Below are positions 17,721 through 28,301 of a stretch of 64,000 nucleotides of DNA, piece after piece. This stretch comes from Microbacter sp. GSS18. GTDB lineage: Bacteria; Actinomycetota; Actinomycetes; Actinomycetales; Microbacteriaceae. The notes beneath the pieces are model-generated. The model was not told where the DNA came from, ran no database searches, and worked only from the letters and a program-made list of their open reading frames with translations. The stretch lies in the NCBI GenBank assembly GCA_029319145.1, contig CP119753.1:3224001-3288000 (forward strand), given 5' to 3'. How positions within the stretch are numbered: position 1 is the stretch's first letter; each line of letters opens with the position of its first letter. Position numbers and translations under genes: made by a program.

Positions 17721-18409
17721 GCATCCATTGTCAGCGTCGCGCGGTTCGGCTCTGCACGTGAACCCGCCCCGCGGGTCATGCGGTTGAACGCGACGATCCA
17801 GCAGCCAACCGTCGCGAAGGCGATGGCCTCGTAGGCGGCGAGGTTGATCACCCCGGTGATCAGCGCGGTCATGCCTCCCGCAAGGACGACGACCCCGCCG
17901 ACGGTCGCCGCGCGGAACCGCGCGGAAACCCCTCGCAGGGCGAGCGCCCAGGCGACCAGCGCGAGGAACGACAGTGCGAGCCCCATCGCGGCCAGATCGT
18001 GCATCAGCGTCGAGACCGGGATCGGCACGAGACCCACCATGGTGAGGTGGCCGCCGGCCGAGACGATCGATGCCCGGATGCCGCGCGACGGCCACGCGCC
18101 CACCGATGCGGGCATGTCGGCAGCCAGCAGCAGGCCGTAGAGGGCCAGGAGCATGCCCGAGCCGATCGCGGTCGAGTTGAACAGCCGGCCGGAGAAGTCG
18201 GCGTGCGTCCCGAGCTCGGAGAAGTGCAGGCGCCACCACTCCGAATCGCTCGTCGTGAACATCGCGATCCCGACGCCGACGGCCAGGATGCTGATCGCGA
18301 GCATGAACGATCGGTGGGAGAGGGGGATCGAGGGCGGTTCACCGCTGTCCGGCGGCGCGTCCGGCAGCGCGGCGGTGGACGGTCTCGGTGTGATCGTCGA
18401 CGTTGTCAT
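17441..18409 (-). CDS. DUF998-type membrane protein with run-on 3' frame
   Basis: A DUF998-like integral membrane protein. The ATG at 18407-18409 has GGAAG upstream. The recognisable part is about 215 residues with six hydrophobic segments, beginning HRSFMLAISILAVGVGIAMF and ending TVGCWIVAFNRMTRG, so the family domain ends near base 17765. Beyond that the frame stays open for another 320 bases, overlapping the ABM gene by 280 bases in a different phase and giving a low-complexity Arg/Pro/Ser tail. A shift by one base near 17760 would give a stop within about ten codons. The tail is therefore probably not native. Function unknown. Confidence 0.65.
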   Translation of the reverse strand: MTTSTITPRPSTAALPDAPPDSGEPPSIPLSHRSFMLAISILAVGVGIAMFTTSDSEWWRLHFSELGTHADFSGRLFNSTAIGSGMLLALYGLLLAADMPASVGAWPSRGIRASIVSAGGHLTMVGLVPIPVSTLMHDLAAMGLALSFLALVAWALALRGVSARFRAATVGGVVVLAGGMTALITGVINLAAYEAIAFATVGCWIVAFNRMTRGAGSRAEPNRATLTMDAWQTRSPRIPSPSRSSGASTRHAPSRRPAGCRPAPTWRPASRASWARAGSAPARPATSGTCSTGSATSPPWRRGRTRRSERGGFSPDGPSPAR

Positions 18410-18782
18410 CGTTCTTCCACGGGTCGACGGCCCGCTCCGCGCGAGACCGCCCGGCACGGAATCCCGAAGCGAGCGTCGTCGACGTCCGCAGGTCCCCCCT
18501 TGCTGACGGCTGTGAGACGGCGCTCGTAACGGGAGCATCGTATCCCCGCCCGCCAAGGTTCACGGTCTGTGATCTCTCAGGATCTGCCGATAATCTGGAG
18601 CGTCGGCTCAGGACGCCGCGCCGTGGGCGCGTGTGAGCATTGTGAGTCCAGGGGGCCGATGGTGAGCGCCGATCGGCGCGCATGAACCATCACAGGAATG
18701 GCCCCCGGCCGACGGTTGTCCGGGCTGTCCGGGCGTGCGCTCGGACGCCGTTCTCGTGCGAGAACGACAGAAGGACGCACCC
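18410..18782 (+). other. 373-bp intergenic leader of the DEAD-box helicase gene
   Basis: No convincing ORF. It holds a GATAAT -10 candidate at 18589-18594, a 14-bp palindrome GCGCCGATCGGCGC at 18666-18679, and an 8-bp-arm hairpin CGTTCTCG-TG-CGAGAACG at 18749-18766, five bases before the AAGGA ribosome-binding site (about 18771). If transcription starts near 18600, the helicase mRNA has a leader of about 180 nt. Confidence 0.5.
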
Positions 18783-20723
<1,941 letters not shown>

Positions 20724-20757
20724 CCGGTCGCGCCGGAGGGCGCCGTTCGGGGGGCGG

Positions 20758-21426
20758 TCAGGGAGCGGTGACGTCGTCGGCGACAGCCGCCAGGGGCGCC
20801 AGCTTCGCCTCGTCGGCGCCGAGGGAATGCAGACGATCGCGGATGGCCGCCGCGGCACGTGCGTAGGGCACATCGCTGTCGTGCAGGAGCGACCTCGTGT
20901 TCGCGGTGGCGAGGACCGCCGTCGCCTCGAAAGCGATCTGGGCGGGATCCGACATCCCTGGCAGTTCGGATGCCGCGTGGGCCAGTGAAGCGGCCAGGTA
21001 GGACTCCCACGCGTCGAGCGCGCCCATGACGGCGTCGCGCACCGGCCCGGGCTTCGAGTCGAACTCTGCGGACGCCGCCGAGAAGAAGCATCCACCCGCG
21101 AAGACACGACCCCGCGAGTACTCGATCCAGCCGGTCACGAGAGCGACGACGCGGTCGAGACCGCGTGGAATGCGTGCTCGCACCGCCTCGACGACCTCGC
21201 GCGTGAAGACGGTCTGGGCCGCCTCGACCACCGCGAGCTGGAGCGCCTGCTTGGAGCCGAAGAGGGTGGCGACACCGCTCTTGCTCTGCCCGGACGCCTC
21301 GGCGAGCTGACCGATCGACAGGCCGTCGAGTCCTCCGACGCTCGCGAGATCGACCGCGTGGGCGAGCACGATCCGCCGTGTCTCGTCGCCCCGGGCCCGT
21401 CGTCCGTCGATCACCTCTTGCGGCAT
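20758..21426 (-). CDS. TetR-family transcriptional regulator
   Basis: A 222-residue repressor. The N-terminal TetR helix-turn-helix is seen as SIGQLAEASGQSKSGVATLFGSKQAL near residues 37-60 (broken here as SIGQLAEASGQSKS then GVATLFGSKQAL), followed by an all-helical ligand domain with GCFFSAASAEFDS near residue 115, typical of the TetR_C_16/YcdC-like group. The ATG at 21424-21426 lies six bases after a consensus TATAAT (21433-21438), so the mRNA is leaderless. It is divergent from an alpha/beta hydrolase, and the 67-bp gap holds a dyad overlapping both promoters, suggesting that it represses itself and the hydrolase. Confidence 0.93.
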   Translation of the reverse strand: MPQEVIDGRRARGDETRRIVLAHAVDLASVGGLDGLSIGQLAEASGQSKSGVATLFGSKQALQLAVVEAAQTVFTREVVEAVRARIPRGLDRVVALVTGWIEYSRGRVFAGGCFFSAASAEFDSKPGPVRDAVMGALDAWESYLAASLAHAASELPGMSDPAQIAFEATAVLATANTRSLLHDSDVPYARAAAAIRDRLHSLGADEAKLAPLAAVADDVTAP

Positions 21427-21432
21427 GACGCC

Positions 21433-21480
21433 ATTATACGTACGATCGTTCGTGTTCGACAAGTACGCACGAACGTACGT
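21433..21480. promoter_or_regulatory. TetR-type operator and tetR promoter
   Basis: On the minus strand, TATAAT (21433-21438) and TTGTCG (21457-21462) are separated by 18 bp and read toward tetR. The inverted repeat CGTTCGTG (21447-21454) / CACGAACG (21468-21475) with flanking ACGTACG on both sides overlaps the -35 region, so repressor binding would block the tetR promoter and the divergent hydrolase promoter. Confidence 0.75.
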
Positions 21481-21493
21481 GCGGTTTGGAGTC

Positions 21494-22414
21494 ATGATGA
21501 AGACGAGTCAGCGCATCGTCCAGGGCCTGTTCGGCGCCACGTCCGCCGTGTCTCCCGGACTGGCCGCACGGATCGCCCTCCCTCTGTTCATGCGGGTCGG
21601 TCGGCGTATGCCGGTGGACCCCGCCGACGCCGCCACGATGCTCCGCGCGCGTACGTGGGAGGCGCTGATCCCGGGCACTCGCGGCCGGGGTGCGCGCGTC
21701 GGCGTCTACGAGTGGGGAACCGGCGCGGACGTCGTGCTCCTCGTGCACGGGTGGCAGGGCCGCGCGAGCCAGTTCGCTCCTCTCGTGCGCGAGCTGCTCG
21801 CCGAGCGCTTCCGCGTGGTGGCCGTCGACATGCCCGCCCACGGCGATGCGCCGGGGCGCGCGACGACGATCGTCGACTGGATCTCGGCGATCCGCGCTGT
21901 GCAGGCACGCCACGGCGCGCTGCACGGCATCGTCGGCCACTCGCTCGGCGGGCTCGCGGTGCTCGTCGCCGTCGCCGAGGGCGTTCAGGTCCGCCGCGTC
22001 GTGACCGCGTCCGCGCCCGCGGACGCGGCCGCGGTCTTCGACGTCTTCGCCGCGGGCGCTGGGCTGGACGATGCGGCAGATGTGTCGATGCGCGCACTGT
22101 TCGCGCGGCGCTACTTCGACGAGGACGACCCGATCGGCCGGGTGTCGGCCGTCGCCCACCCGCTGGGCGATGCGGTGCATGCGCTCATCGCGCACGACCG
22201 CCGCGACCGCGTCATCCCCCACGCCGAGGCCGACCGGCTGCGGGCGGCGCTGCCGCAGGCGGCGACGCTCGACACCGACGGCGCCTGGCATGCCCGTCTG
22301 GTGCGTTCCGACGCGTTCCTCGACGCTGCGGTGGCGCACCTGACGCTGCCCGATCACGCCCTTGCGCCCGCGCACTTCGAGGCGCGGGCGGGAGGTCAGG
22401 GCGTGTCGCTGTAG
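21494..22414 (+). CDS. Alpha/beta hydrolase, probably TetR-regulated
   Basis: A 306-residue alpha/beta hydrolase. VLLVHGWQGRASQF near residue 80 forms the oxyanion-hole region, GHSLGGLAV near residue 140 is the nucleophile elbow, and HDRRDRVIPHAEAD carries the acid aspartate; the histidine is probably the one in DGAWHARLV. The N-terminal 60 residues (SAVSPGLAARIALPLFMRVG) are hydrophobic and may be a membrane anchor. Two ATGs (21494 and 21497) follow TTTGGAG. Substrate unknown; control by the divergent TetR suggests detoxification or ester use. The 3' end overlaps the convergent gene by 19 bp. Confidence 0.85.
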   Translation: MMKTSQRIVQGLFGATSAVSPGLAARIALPLFMRVGRRMPVDPADAATMLRARTWEALIPGTRGRGARVGVYEWGTGADVVLLVHGWQGRASQFAPLVRELLAERFRVVAVDMPAHGDAPGRATTIVDWISAIRAVQARHGALHGIVGHSLGGLAVLVAVAEGVQVRRVVTASAPADAAAVFDVFAAGAGLDDAADVSMRALFARRYFDEDDPIGRVSAVAHPLGDAVHALIAHDRRDRVIPHAEADRLRAALPQAATLDTDGAWHARLVRSDAFLDAAVAHLTLPDHALAPAHFEARAGGQGVSL

Positions 22415-23208
22415 ACCACGACCTGCGAGCCGTCGAGGACGAACCGCAGCGCTGTGCCTTCGCCGTACCGCTCGCGCAGCGGCTCGGGAGCGTCGGCGAC
22501 GACGGCGAGCGTCGCGGCGGCCGAGAAACCGCCCACCCCGCACCCGCCGCCGACCATCTCGTCGCCCGCGCCGCTGTCGCGGGACACGACGTACAGGCAG
22601 TGGCTCTCGACCCCCTCGGATCGGGTCCAGGACTGCTCGAACGCGATCGGCGTGAGACCGTAGTGCTCTTCGAAGATGACGGCGTCCTCGATGGAGGGTC
22701 CGAAGAAGTCCGTGGACCAGTCCTGGTCCGCCGAGGTCTGGAGAACTGCGACCCGGGTGTGGCCCGGTGCGAGGATCGCGGTCGTGGCGACGGCGGTCAG
22801 CGCGATCGCGGCGACGAGCGACAGCGCCCACGCGACGCGGAGCGAGAGGCGCCGCGGGCGATCGCCGGAGGCGTCGGCGGCGGCGTCGGCGGTCGGCACC
22901 GTCGAGGTCTCCGTGGCTGCGGGGCCGGTCGCGGCCGACTGCGGTCGCTCGAGTGCCGCTCGGGGCGCGGACGTGGCTGCGGGGGCGCCGCCGGAATCCG
23001 CATCGGCGGGCTGCCCGCCGACGCGGTCGGCGGCGTCCGGCGCTGCTGCGGGTGCCGGTGTCGCCTCGGGCTCGGGGCGCGAGGATCCGACGACGTGTTC
23101 GAGCTCGTACAGCCGCTCCAGAGCGGCCGGATCATCGTGGATGTCGGGGTGCCGCCCGAACGCACGCTCGCGGAGAGACCTCAGCTCGTCACGGGTGTCG
23201 TCTGCCAC
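22396..23208 (-). CDS. Hypothetical single-span membrane protein
   Basis: A 270-residue protein I do not recognise. An N-terminal charged region (RDELRSLRERAFGRHPDI) leads to an Ala/Pro/Ser-rich linker (about residues 45-120), a single transmembrane helix (LSLVAAIALTAVATTAIL, about 130-150) and an extracytoplasmic domain with Cys residues (ESHCLYVVSRDSG and GGGCGVGGF). The GTG at 23206-23208 has CACGAT at 23215-23220 six bases upstream. The RHPDI...RLYELE start is common among Microbacteriaceae membrane proteins of unknown role. Confidence 0.7.
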   Translation of the reverse strand: MADDTRDELRSLRERAFGRHPDIHDDPAALERLYELEHVVGSSRPEPEATPAPAAAPDAADRVGGQPADADSGGAPAATSAPRAALERPQSAATGPAATETSTVPTADAAADASGDRPRRLSLRVAWALSLVAAIALTAVATTAILAPGHTRVAVLQTSADQDWSTDFFGPSIEDAVIFEEHYGLTPIAFEQSWTRSEGVESHCLYVVSRDSGAGDEMVGGGCGVGGFSAAATLAVVADAPEPLRERYGEGTALRFVLDGSQVVVYSDTP

Positions 23209-23220
23209 CAGCCCATCGTG

Positions 23221-23814
23221 TCATCCCTCGCCGGCTCGGGGCCCGCGGAAAGCGAGGTCGATGCGGGTCAGGGGCACCACTTCGTGCGGAGCGGGCATGA
23301 CGGTCGAGCGGCGGAAGTGATCGAAGAAGCCGGGGGCGACGGCATCCCAGTGCCGCGCACCCGAGACGGCTGTCTCGAGATAGCCCGCCGGCACCACTCC
23401 GGTCTCGCGCGTCGCAGCGCGATACCGCTGCTTGCCGATGAACGCCACGACCTCGTGCGCGAACATGCTCTCGTCCGCATATGTGCGGACCTCGGCGGCG
23501 ATCACCACTTCGTCGTAGCGGCGCTCGCGCTGTCGCAGACGCATGAGGGCGGCGTCGTCGACGGGGATGCAGACGCCGTTGACCCGAGAACCGGGCGAGG
23601 GTGTGAGATCGCAGAACCTCACGGCCGGCGGCCGGCGGCCGGCGTCGTCGCGATACTCCTTGTCGGGCTCAGATCCGGCGTTCGGGAAGGCGACGGAGAA
23701 CGTGCGCTCCCGGCCTTCGAACCACACGGGCACGCAGTCCGACAGCAAGACGCCGGGAAGCGTGGCCGACAGCGAGTCGGGGTGCAGCAGCGAGGCATAG
23801 GCGAAGACGAACAT
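23221..23814 (-). CDS. Gamma-glutamylcyclotransferase-like protein
   Basis: A 197-residue protein with the opening FVFAYASLLHPDSL, matching the nucleotide-binding-like YGSL motif of the GGCT/AIG2 fold, then VNGVCIPVDDAALMRLRQRERRYDEV with the Glu/Arg-rich block expected for the family's active site. Such enzymes release 5-oxoproline from gamma-glutamyl compounds. Fold assignment is moderately sure and substrate is not. The ATG follows a GGGAGT site. It is downstream of the radical SAM gene on the same strand with a 60-bp gap. Confidence 0.65.
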   Translation of the reverse strand: MFVFAYASLLHPDSLSATLPGVLLSDCVPVWFEGRERTFSVAFPNAGSEPDKEYRDDAGRRPPAVRFCDLTPSPGSRVNGVCIPVDDAALMRLRQRERRYDEVVIAAEVRTYADESMFAHEVVAFIGKQRYRAATRETGVVPAGYLETAVSGARHWDAVAPGFFDHFRRSTVMPAPHEVVPLTRIDLAFRGPRAGEG

Positions 23815-23874
23815 CCGAGGACTCCCGTCCTCATCGTCCCACCTCCGAGCGCCCCCGGTGCGGCGGTGCCGACG

Positions 23875-24951
23875 TCAGAAGAGCATGGCCGCGGCCGGGG
23901 CGGCGGCACGGCCGCGCGACGTGGTCACGATGCGATCGCGCGCGGCCTCCGCTCCGCGTGACTGCGGTCGCGCGCGGCGCGGAGCATCGTCCTCCTCGTG
24001 ACCGTCCAGGCCGTAGACGCGCAGCAGGGGACGTACACGCTTGGCCAGCCACGACCGGTAGACCTTGGACGCGTTCGCCGACGCGCCCGGGTAGAGCCCC
24101 CGGTACGACGACACGAGATCCGGCCGGTGGGCCTCGAGCCACCGGAAGAACCACTGCTTGGCGCCGGGCCTGAGGTGCAGCGATCCGTACACGACGCGGA
24201 CGGCGCCCGCCTCGCGAATGCGGCTGAGCGCGTGGTCGATGTGGGCGATCGAGTCGGTGAGATGCGGCATGACCGGCATCAGGAAGACCGTCACGCCGAA
24301 CCCCGCGTCGGTCGCCGCCCTCACGGTCTCGAGGCGGGCGGTCGCCGAGGGCGTCCCCGGCTCGACGAGCTTCTGCAGCGCATCGTCGAAGACCGCGATC
24401 GACATCGCCAGCGAGACCTCCACGGCGGATGCGGCCTCGCGCAGGGCGGGCAGGTCCCGGCGCAGCAGGGTCCCCTTCGTCAGCACCGAGAACGGCGTGC
24501 CCGATGCCGCCAGGGCGTCGATGATGTCGGGCATGAGCCGATACCGGCCCTCGGCGCGCTGATACGGATCGGTGTTGGTGCCGAGTGCGACGTGCTCGCG
24601 CTGCCAGCTGCCGCGCGACAGCTCTTTGCGGAGGACATGCGCGACATTGGTCTTGACGACGATCTGGGAGTCGAAATCGCGCCCGGCGTCGAGCTCGAGG
24701 TACTCGTGCGTGCCCCGGGCGAAGCAGTACGAACACGCATGAGTGCATCCCCGGTAGGGGTTGACGGTCCACTCGAACGGCATCGCCGAGGAGCGGGGGA
24801 CATGGTTGAGCGCGGACTTGCAGAGGACCTCGTGGAACGTCACGTCGGCGAACTCGGGCGTCGTCACCGAGCGCACGAGACCGTTCAGCCGCTCGAGGCC
24901 GGGGAGCGCCGCGGCATCCGCCGCGCCGAGCTGCTGTCCCTGCCATCTCAT
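23875..24951 (-). CDS. Radical SAM protein, Rv2578c-like
   Basis: A 358-residue radical SAM enzyme. The cluster motif is CTHACSYCFARG near residue 70, preceded by EWTVNPYRG, a signature of the Rv2578c/SPL-related group. Later stretches TNTDPYQRAEGRYRLM and TKGTLLRRDLPAL fit the TIM-barrel. A basic C-terminal tail follows. The reaction is unknown; the family is distantly related to spore photoproduct lyase, so nucleic acid repair or modification is a possibility only. The ATG at 24949-24951 gives the conserved MRWQGQ start; the upstream extension to 25044 is not conserved-looking. Confidence 0.88.
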   Translation of the reverse strand: MRWQGQQLGAADAAALPGLERLNGLVRSVTTPEFADVTFHEVLCKSALNHVPRSSAMPFEWTVNPYRGCTHACSYCFARGTHEYLELDAGRDFDSQIVVKTNVAHVLRKELSRGSWQREHVALGTNTDPYQRAEGRYRLMPDIIDALAASGTPFSVLTKGTLLRRDLPALREAASAVEVSLAMSIAVFDDALQKLVEPGTPSATARLETVRAATDAGFGVTVFLMPVMPHLTDSIAHIDHALSRIREAGAVRVVYGSLHLRPGAKQWFFRWLEAHRPDLVSSYRGLYPGASANASKVYRSWLAKRVRPLLRVYGLDGHEEDDAPRRARPQSRGAEAARDRIVTTSRGRAAAPAAAMLF

Positions 24952-25073
24952 GGGATCAGTCGAACATAGAAACGAATGTCCGTCAAGCGCGACGGTGTGA
25001 GATTCGGAACAGGGCCGGCGACACTCGGCCCGGCCCGTTCGCATTCGGGCGGAGGGCCGGACACAATGGGCAT

Positions 25074-26117
25074 GTGACGGCGCCCCGACCGGACACGAGC
25101 CCCACCTCGCGCCGCGCGGCGCGCGCGGACGCGCTCATGGACGTGTCCACGTCGCCTGTCCGTCATGCGCGGGTCCGCCGGGCCGCGCGCATCGCCACCG
25201 GCTTCGGCGGCCTTCTCGCGTTCACGCTCGTCGTGGGGTCGGGAGTGGCGATCGCAGCCGCCCTCACCGGGCCCGCCCTCGCGGCCGACGCGCCGCTGGG
25301 TGCCGGCGCGCCGGTGGGCGAGCAGGCGGCGCCGCTGCCGGAGGTCGCCGCGGCGATCCCCGTCCCCTCGCTCCGCTCGGCCGAGGCGACCGCCGACATC
25401 TGCGAACTCGCCGGCGTCGCCGAGGCCCTCGCGGCGGGAGACGACGTCGCGGCCATCGACAGGGCCGGCGGCGGCGAGGCGTTCCGCGCCGCGATCGTCG
25501 CGGGAGAGGCCGACTGCGCGGCGCTGGACGACGCCGCGCGCCTGTGGGTCGTGGTGAACAAGCACCGCCCGTTCGACCCGATCGCCTACGAGCCGTCCCC
25601 CGTGGCGATGCCCGACGGCGTTCGCAGCCTGTCCGGCGGAGGGCTGCGTGCGGACGCGGCGGCAGCGCTGTCGGCGATGGCGGCCGACGCGCTCGCCGAC
25701 GGCGTCGGCGAGATCGCGCTGGAGAGCGGGTTCCGCTCGTATCGGACGCAGCAGGGCTCCTACGGCCGGCAGGTGTCCGCCCGCGGCGTCGACGGTGCCG
25801 ACCTCGTCAGCGCGCGCCCCGGGCACAGCGAGCACCAGTCCGGCCTCGCCGCCGACGTCGTGGCGTGCGACGGCCGGTGCGGGACCCTCGATGACCTCGC
25901 CGCGACCACCCAGGGCGAGTGGATCGTCGAGAACGCGTGGCGGTACGGCTGGGTCGTCCGGTACGAGCAGGACCGTACCGAGGTCACCGGCTACGTGCCC
26001 GAGCCCTGGCACCTGCGCTACATCGGGCCGCAGCTCGCGCGGGCGTACCATGACGGCGGCTGGACGACGCTCGAGGAGTTCTTCGGCCTGCCGGCCGCTC
26101 CGGACTACGAGGACTGA
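25074..26117 (+). CDS. D-alanyl-D-alanine carboxypeptidase, M15 (VanY-type)
   Basis: A 347-residue zinc peptidase trimming peptidoglycan stem peptides outside the membrane. After about 35 N-terminal residues there is a hydrophobic signal-anchor (FGGLLAFTLVVGSGVAIAAAL), an Ala-rich linker, and the M15B domain with GFRSYRTQQ, the zinc motif SEHQSGLAADV (His and Asp ligands) and EPWHLRYIG (catalytic Glu and third ligand His). The GTG at 25074 has CACAAT six bases upstream (25062-25067). An ATG at 25137 is the alternative. It is divergent from the radical SAM gene. Confidence 0.92.
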   Translation: MTAPRPDTSPTSRRAARADALMDVSTSPVRHARVRRAARIATGFGGLLAFTLVVGSGVAIAAALTGPALAADAPLGAGAPVGEQAAPLPEVAAAIPVPSLRSAEATADICELAGVAEALAAGDDVAAIDRAGGGEAFRAAIVAGEADCAALDDAARLWVVVNKHRPFDPIAYEPSPVAMPDGVRSLSGGGLRADAAAALSAMAADALADGVGEIALESGFRSYRTQQGSYGRQVSARGVDGADLVSARPGHSEHQSGLAADVVACDGRCGTLDDLAATTQGEWIVENAWRYGWVVRYEQDRTEVTGYVPEPWHLRYIGPQLARAYHDGGWTTLEEFFGLPAAPDYED

Positions 26118-26143
26118 CAGCACCCGTTCAGGTCGAAACTGAG

Positions 26144-26179
26144 TACCATAGATGGCGGGATTGAATGCCATCTGCATTC
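26144..26179 (+). promoter_or_regulatory. Dyads in the acyl-CoA dehydrogenase promoter region
   Basis: TACCAT (26144-26149) may serve as a -10. It is followed at once by two overlapping inverted repeats: AGATGGC (26150-26156)/GCCATCT (26167-26173) and GAATGC (26164-26169)/GCATTC (26174-26179). Their position just downstream of the -10 suits a repressor site. The regulator is unknown. Confidence 0.4.
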
Positions 26180-26213
26180 TCCGCGAAGACTCGAGGATGA
26201 GAGGACGGCGCAC

Positions 26214-27377
26214 ATGGAGCGCGACATCTACGACGAGGACCACGAGGCGTTCCGCGACGTCGTCAAGGAGTTCATCAAGCGATACGCCGGCGAGGACAAG
26301 CGCAAGAAGTGGGACGCGGACGGCGAAGTCGACCGCGAGACCATGCTCGCCGCGGGCGAGGCGGGCATCATCGGCCTGTCGGTGCCCGAAGAGTTCGGCG
26401 GCGCCGGCATGCTGCAGGACTACCGCTTCCGCTCGATCGTGCTCGAAGAGGTCATCGGCGCCGGCCAGGGCTCGCTCGCGGGCGCCCTCGGCATCCAGGA
26501 CGACCTGGCGGTGCCCTACATCGCCCACATGGGCACGCAGGAGCAGAAGCAGAAGTGGCTGCCGGGCATGGCGACCGGCGAGATCCTCGGCGCCCTCGCG
26601 ATGACCGAGCCGGGTGCCGGCTCGGACCTTCGCGGCATCAAGACCACCGCGAAGAAGGTCGACGGCGGCTACATCGTCAACGGCGCCAAGACCTTCATCT
26701 CGTCCGGCAAGACCGCCGACATCGTCGTGACCTTCGTCAAGACCGGCGAGGGCAACCGCCCCGACGCATTCAGCCTGCTGATCCTCGAGAACGGCATGGA
26801 GGGCTTCGACCACGGGAAGAAGCTCGAGAAGATGGGCTTCCACGGCTGGGACACCGCCGAGCTCAGCTTCAGCGACGTGTTCGTGCCCGAGGAGAACCTC
26901 ATCGGCGGCAAGGAAGGCCTCGGCTTCATCCAGCTCATGATGAACCTGCCGCTCGAGCGCCTGTCGATCGGCGTCGCCGCCGCGGCGGCCGGCGAGGCGG
27001 CCTTCACATGGACCCGCGACTACACCCTCAGCCGCGAGGCGTTCGGGCAGTCGGTCGCGGACTTCCAGAACACGCGGTTCAAGCTGGCCGACATGGCCAC
27101 CACGGTCGACGTCATGTGGGCCTACATCGACCGGGCGATGATGCTCTACAAGGACTCCAAGCTCACCGCCGAAGAGGCTGCGAAGGTGAAGTTCTGGGCG
27201 ACCGATCGCGAGTGGGAGCTGCTCGACATCGGCGTGCAGCTGCACGGCGGCTACGGCTACATCACCGAGTACCCGATCGCCCGGGCGTTCCTCGACGCGC
27301 GCGTCCACCGCATCTACGGAGGCACGAACGAGATCATGCGCGACATCGTCAGCCGCGAGATCGTCAAGGGCAAGTAG
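26214..27377 (+). CDS. Acyl-CoA dehydrogenase
   Basis: A 387-residue FAD flavoprotein of fatty-acid or branched-chain beta-oxidation. Family landmarks are visible: ALAMTEPGAGSDLRGIKTTA near residues 122-141, FISSGKTADIVV, a FAD-contact VADFQNTRFKLADM block, and the C-terminal LHGGYGYITEYPIARAFLDA before RIYGGTNEIMRDIV. Glu in YGGTNE corresponds to the catalytic base position of many short/medium-chain enzymes. Chain-length specificity cannot be read. The ATG at 26214 follows GAGAGGACG. A bidirectional hairpin ends the unit. Confidence 0.95.
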   Translation: MERDIYDEDHEAFRDVVKEFIKRYAGEDKRKKWDADGEVDRETMLAAGEAGIIGLSVPEEFGGAGMLQDYRFRSIVLEEVIGAGQGSLAGALGIQDDLAVPYIAHMGTQEQKQKWLPGMATGEILGALAMTEPGAGSDLRGIKTTAKKVDGGYIVNGAKTFISSGKTADIVVTFVKTGEGNRPDAFSLLILENGMEGFDHGKKLEKMGFHGWDTAELSFSDVFVPEENLIGGKEGLGFIQLMMNLPLERLSIGVAAAAAGEAAFTWTRDYTLSREAFGQSVADFQNTRFKLADMATTVDVMWAYIDRAMMLYKDSKLTAEEAAKVKFWATDREWELLDIGVQLHGGYGYITEYPIARAFLDARVHRIYGGTNEIMRDIVSREIVKGK

Positions 27378-27392
27378 CCGACGCGACGACTC

Positions 27393-27442
27393 CGGATGCC
27401 GTGAGCCGAGGCCCCGCCGGAGGCCGCGGTTCACGGCATCCG
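27393..27442. terminator. Bidirectional hairpin between acyl-CoA dehydrogenase and ECF T gene
   Basis: CGGATGCCGTGAGCCG (27393-27408) pairs with CGGTTCACGGCATCCG (27427-27442) with one G-U pair, and GACGAC/GTCGTC extends the base. The genes on both sides converge on it. Confidence 0.75.
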
Positions 27443-27455
27443 TCGTCCGGGCAGG

Positions 27456-28301
27456 TCACAGCCCCCACGGGAACAGCGCCCAGAAGACCGCCACGGATGA
27501 CGCCGCGAACACGACGGTGAACACCGTGTCGCGGGCCCGCCACGGCACGAGATGACGCTCGGTGCGCTCGGGGTACGCCCCGAACGCCCGGGCGTCCATC
27601 GCGAGCGCCACCCGCTCGGCATGGCGGATCGCGCCGGCCAGCAGCGGCACGACGTAGCCGGACCAGCGCGCGATCGCCGAGAGGGGACCGCGTCCGCCGT
27701 GCGCGCCACGGACGCGGTGCGCCTGACGGATGACGTCGAGCTCGTGGCCGAACCGGGGCACGAACCGCAGGGCCGCCAGCGCGGTGTAGCCGATCCGGTA
27801 GGGCACGCGCAGCTGCTGGACGGTCGCGCGCACAAGATCGGGTCCGGTCGTCGACAGGCCCACGATCAGGGCGAGCGACGCGATGGCGGCGATGCGCAGG
27901 CCCGTCGCGAAGCCCACCACGAGCGCCCCGCCGTACATCGTCCACGAGCCGATCTGCCACGCCACCACCGACTGGTCCACGCGCGAGGCGTCGGTCCAGA
28001 TCGAGAAGCCGAGGCCGATCACCACGGCGACCACGGGGAGGATCGCGAGCACGGCCACGACCCTCCGGGTCAGACGAGCTCCCACGAGGACGACGGCGTA
28101 GCTGAGCGCGAGGAAGGCCGCCGGCGTGGCGATGTCGCGCACGACGACCAGCAGCAGCATCGCCGGCAGTGGCGCCGCGAGCTTCGCGATCGGGCTCAGC
28201 CGGTGCAGGAACCGCACGGGCGACGCCGAGACGCGGTCGGCGTATGGGTCGACGCGCGCATGCGTGGCCTGCACCGACAGGATCGGGTCGACCGAGCTCA
28301 C
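27456..28301 (-). CDS. ECF transporter T component (YkoC-like)
   Basis: A 281-residue membrane coupling protein of an energy-coupling-factor vitamin importer. It has five or six hydrophobic segments (PLPAMLLLVVVRDIATPAAF, VVAVLAILPVVAVVIGLGF and others) and, near the C-terminal half, the two Ala-Arg-Gly-like coupling motifs, seen as HRVRGAHGG and ALAMDARAFGA. The GTG at 28299-28301 overlaps the stop of the ATPase gene by four bases (GTGA), so translation is coupled. It is the last gene of the S-A-T operon. Confidence 0.88.
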   Translation of the reverse strand: MSSVDPILSVQATHARVDPYADRVSASPVRFLHRLSPIAKLAAPLPAMLLLVVVRDIATPAAFLALSYAVVLVGARLTRRVVAVLAILPVVAVVIGLGFSIWTDASRVDQSVVAWQIGSWTMYGGALVVGFATGLRIAAIASLALIVGLSTTGPDLVRATVQQLRVPYRIGYTALAALRFVPRFGHELDVIRQAHRVRGAHGGRGPLSAIARWSGYVVPLLAGAIRHAERVALAMDARAFGAYPERTERHLVPWRARDTVFTVVFAASSVAVFWALFPWGL

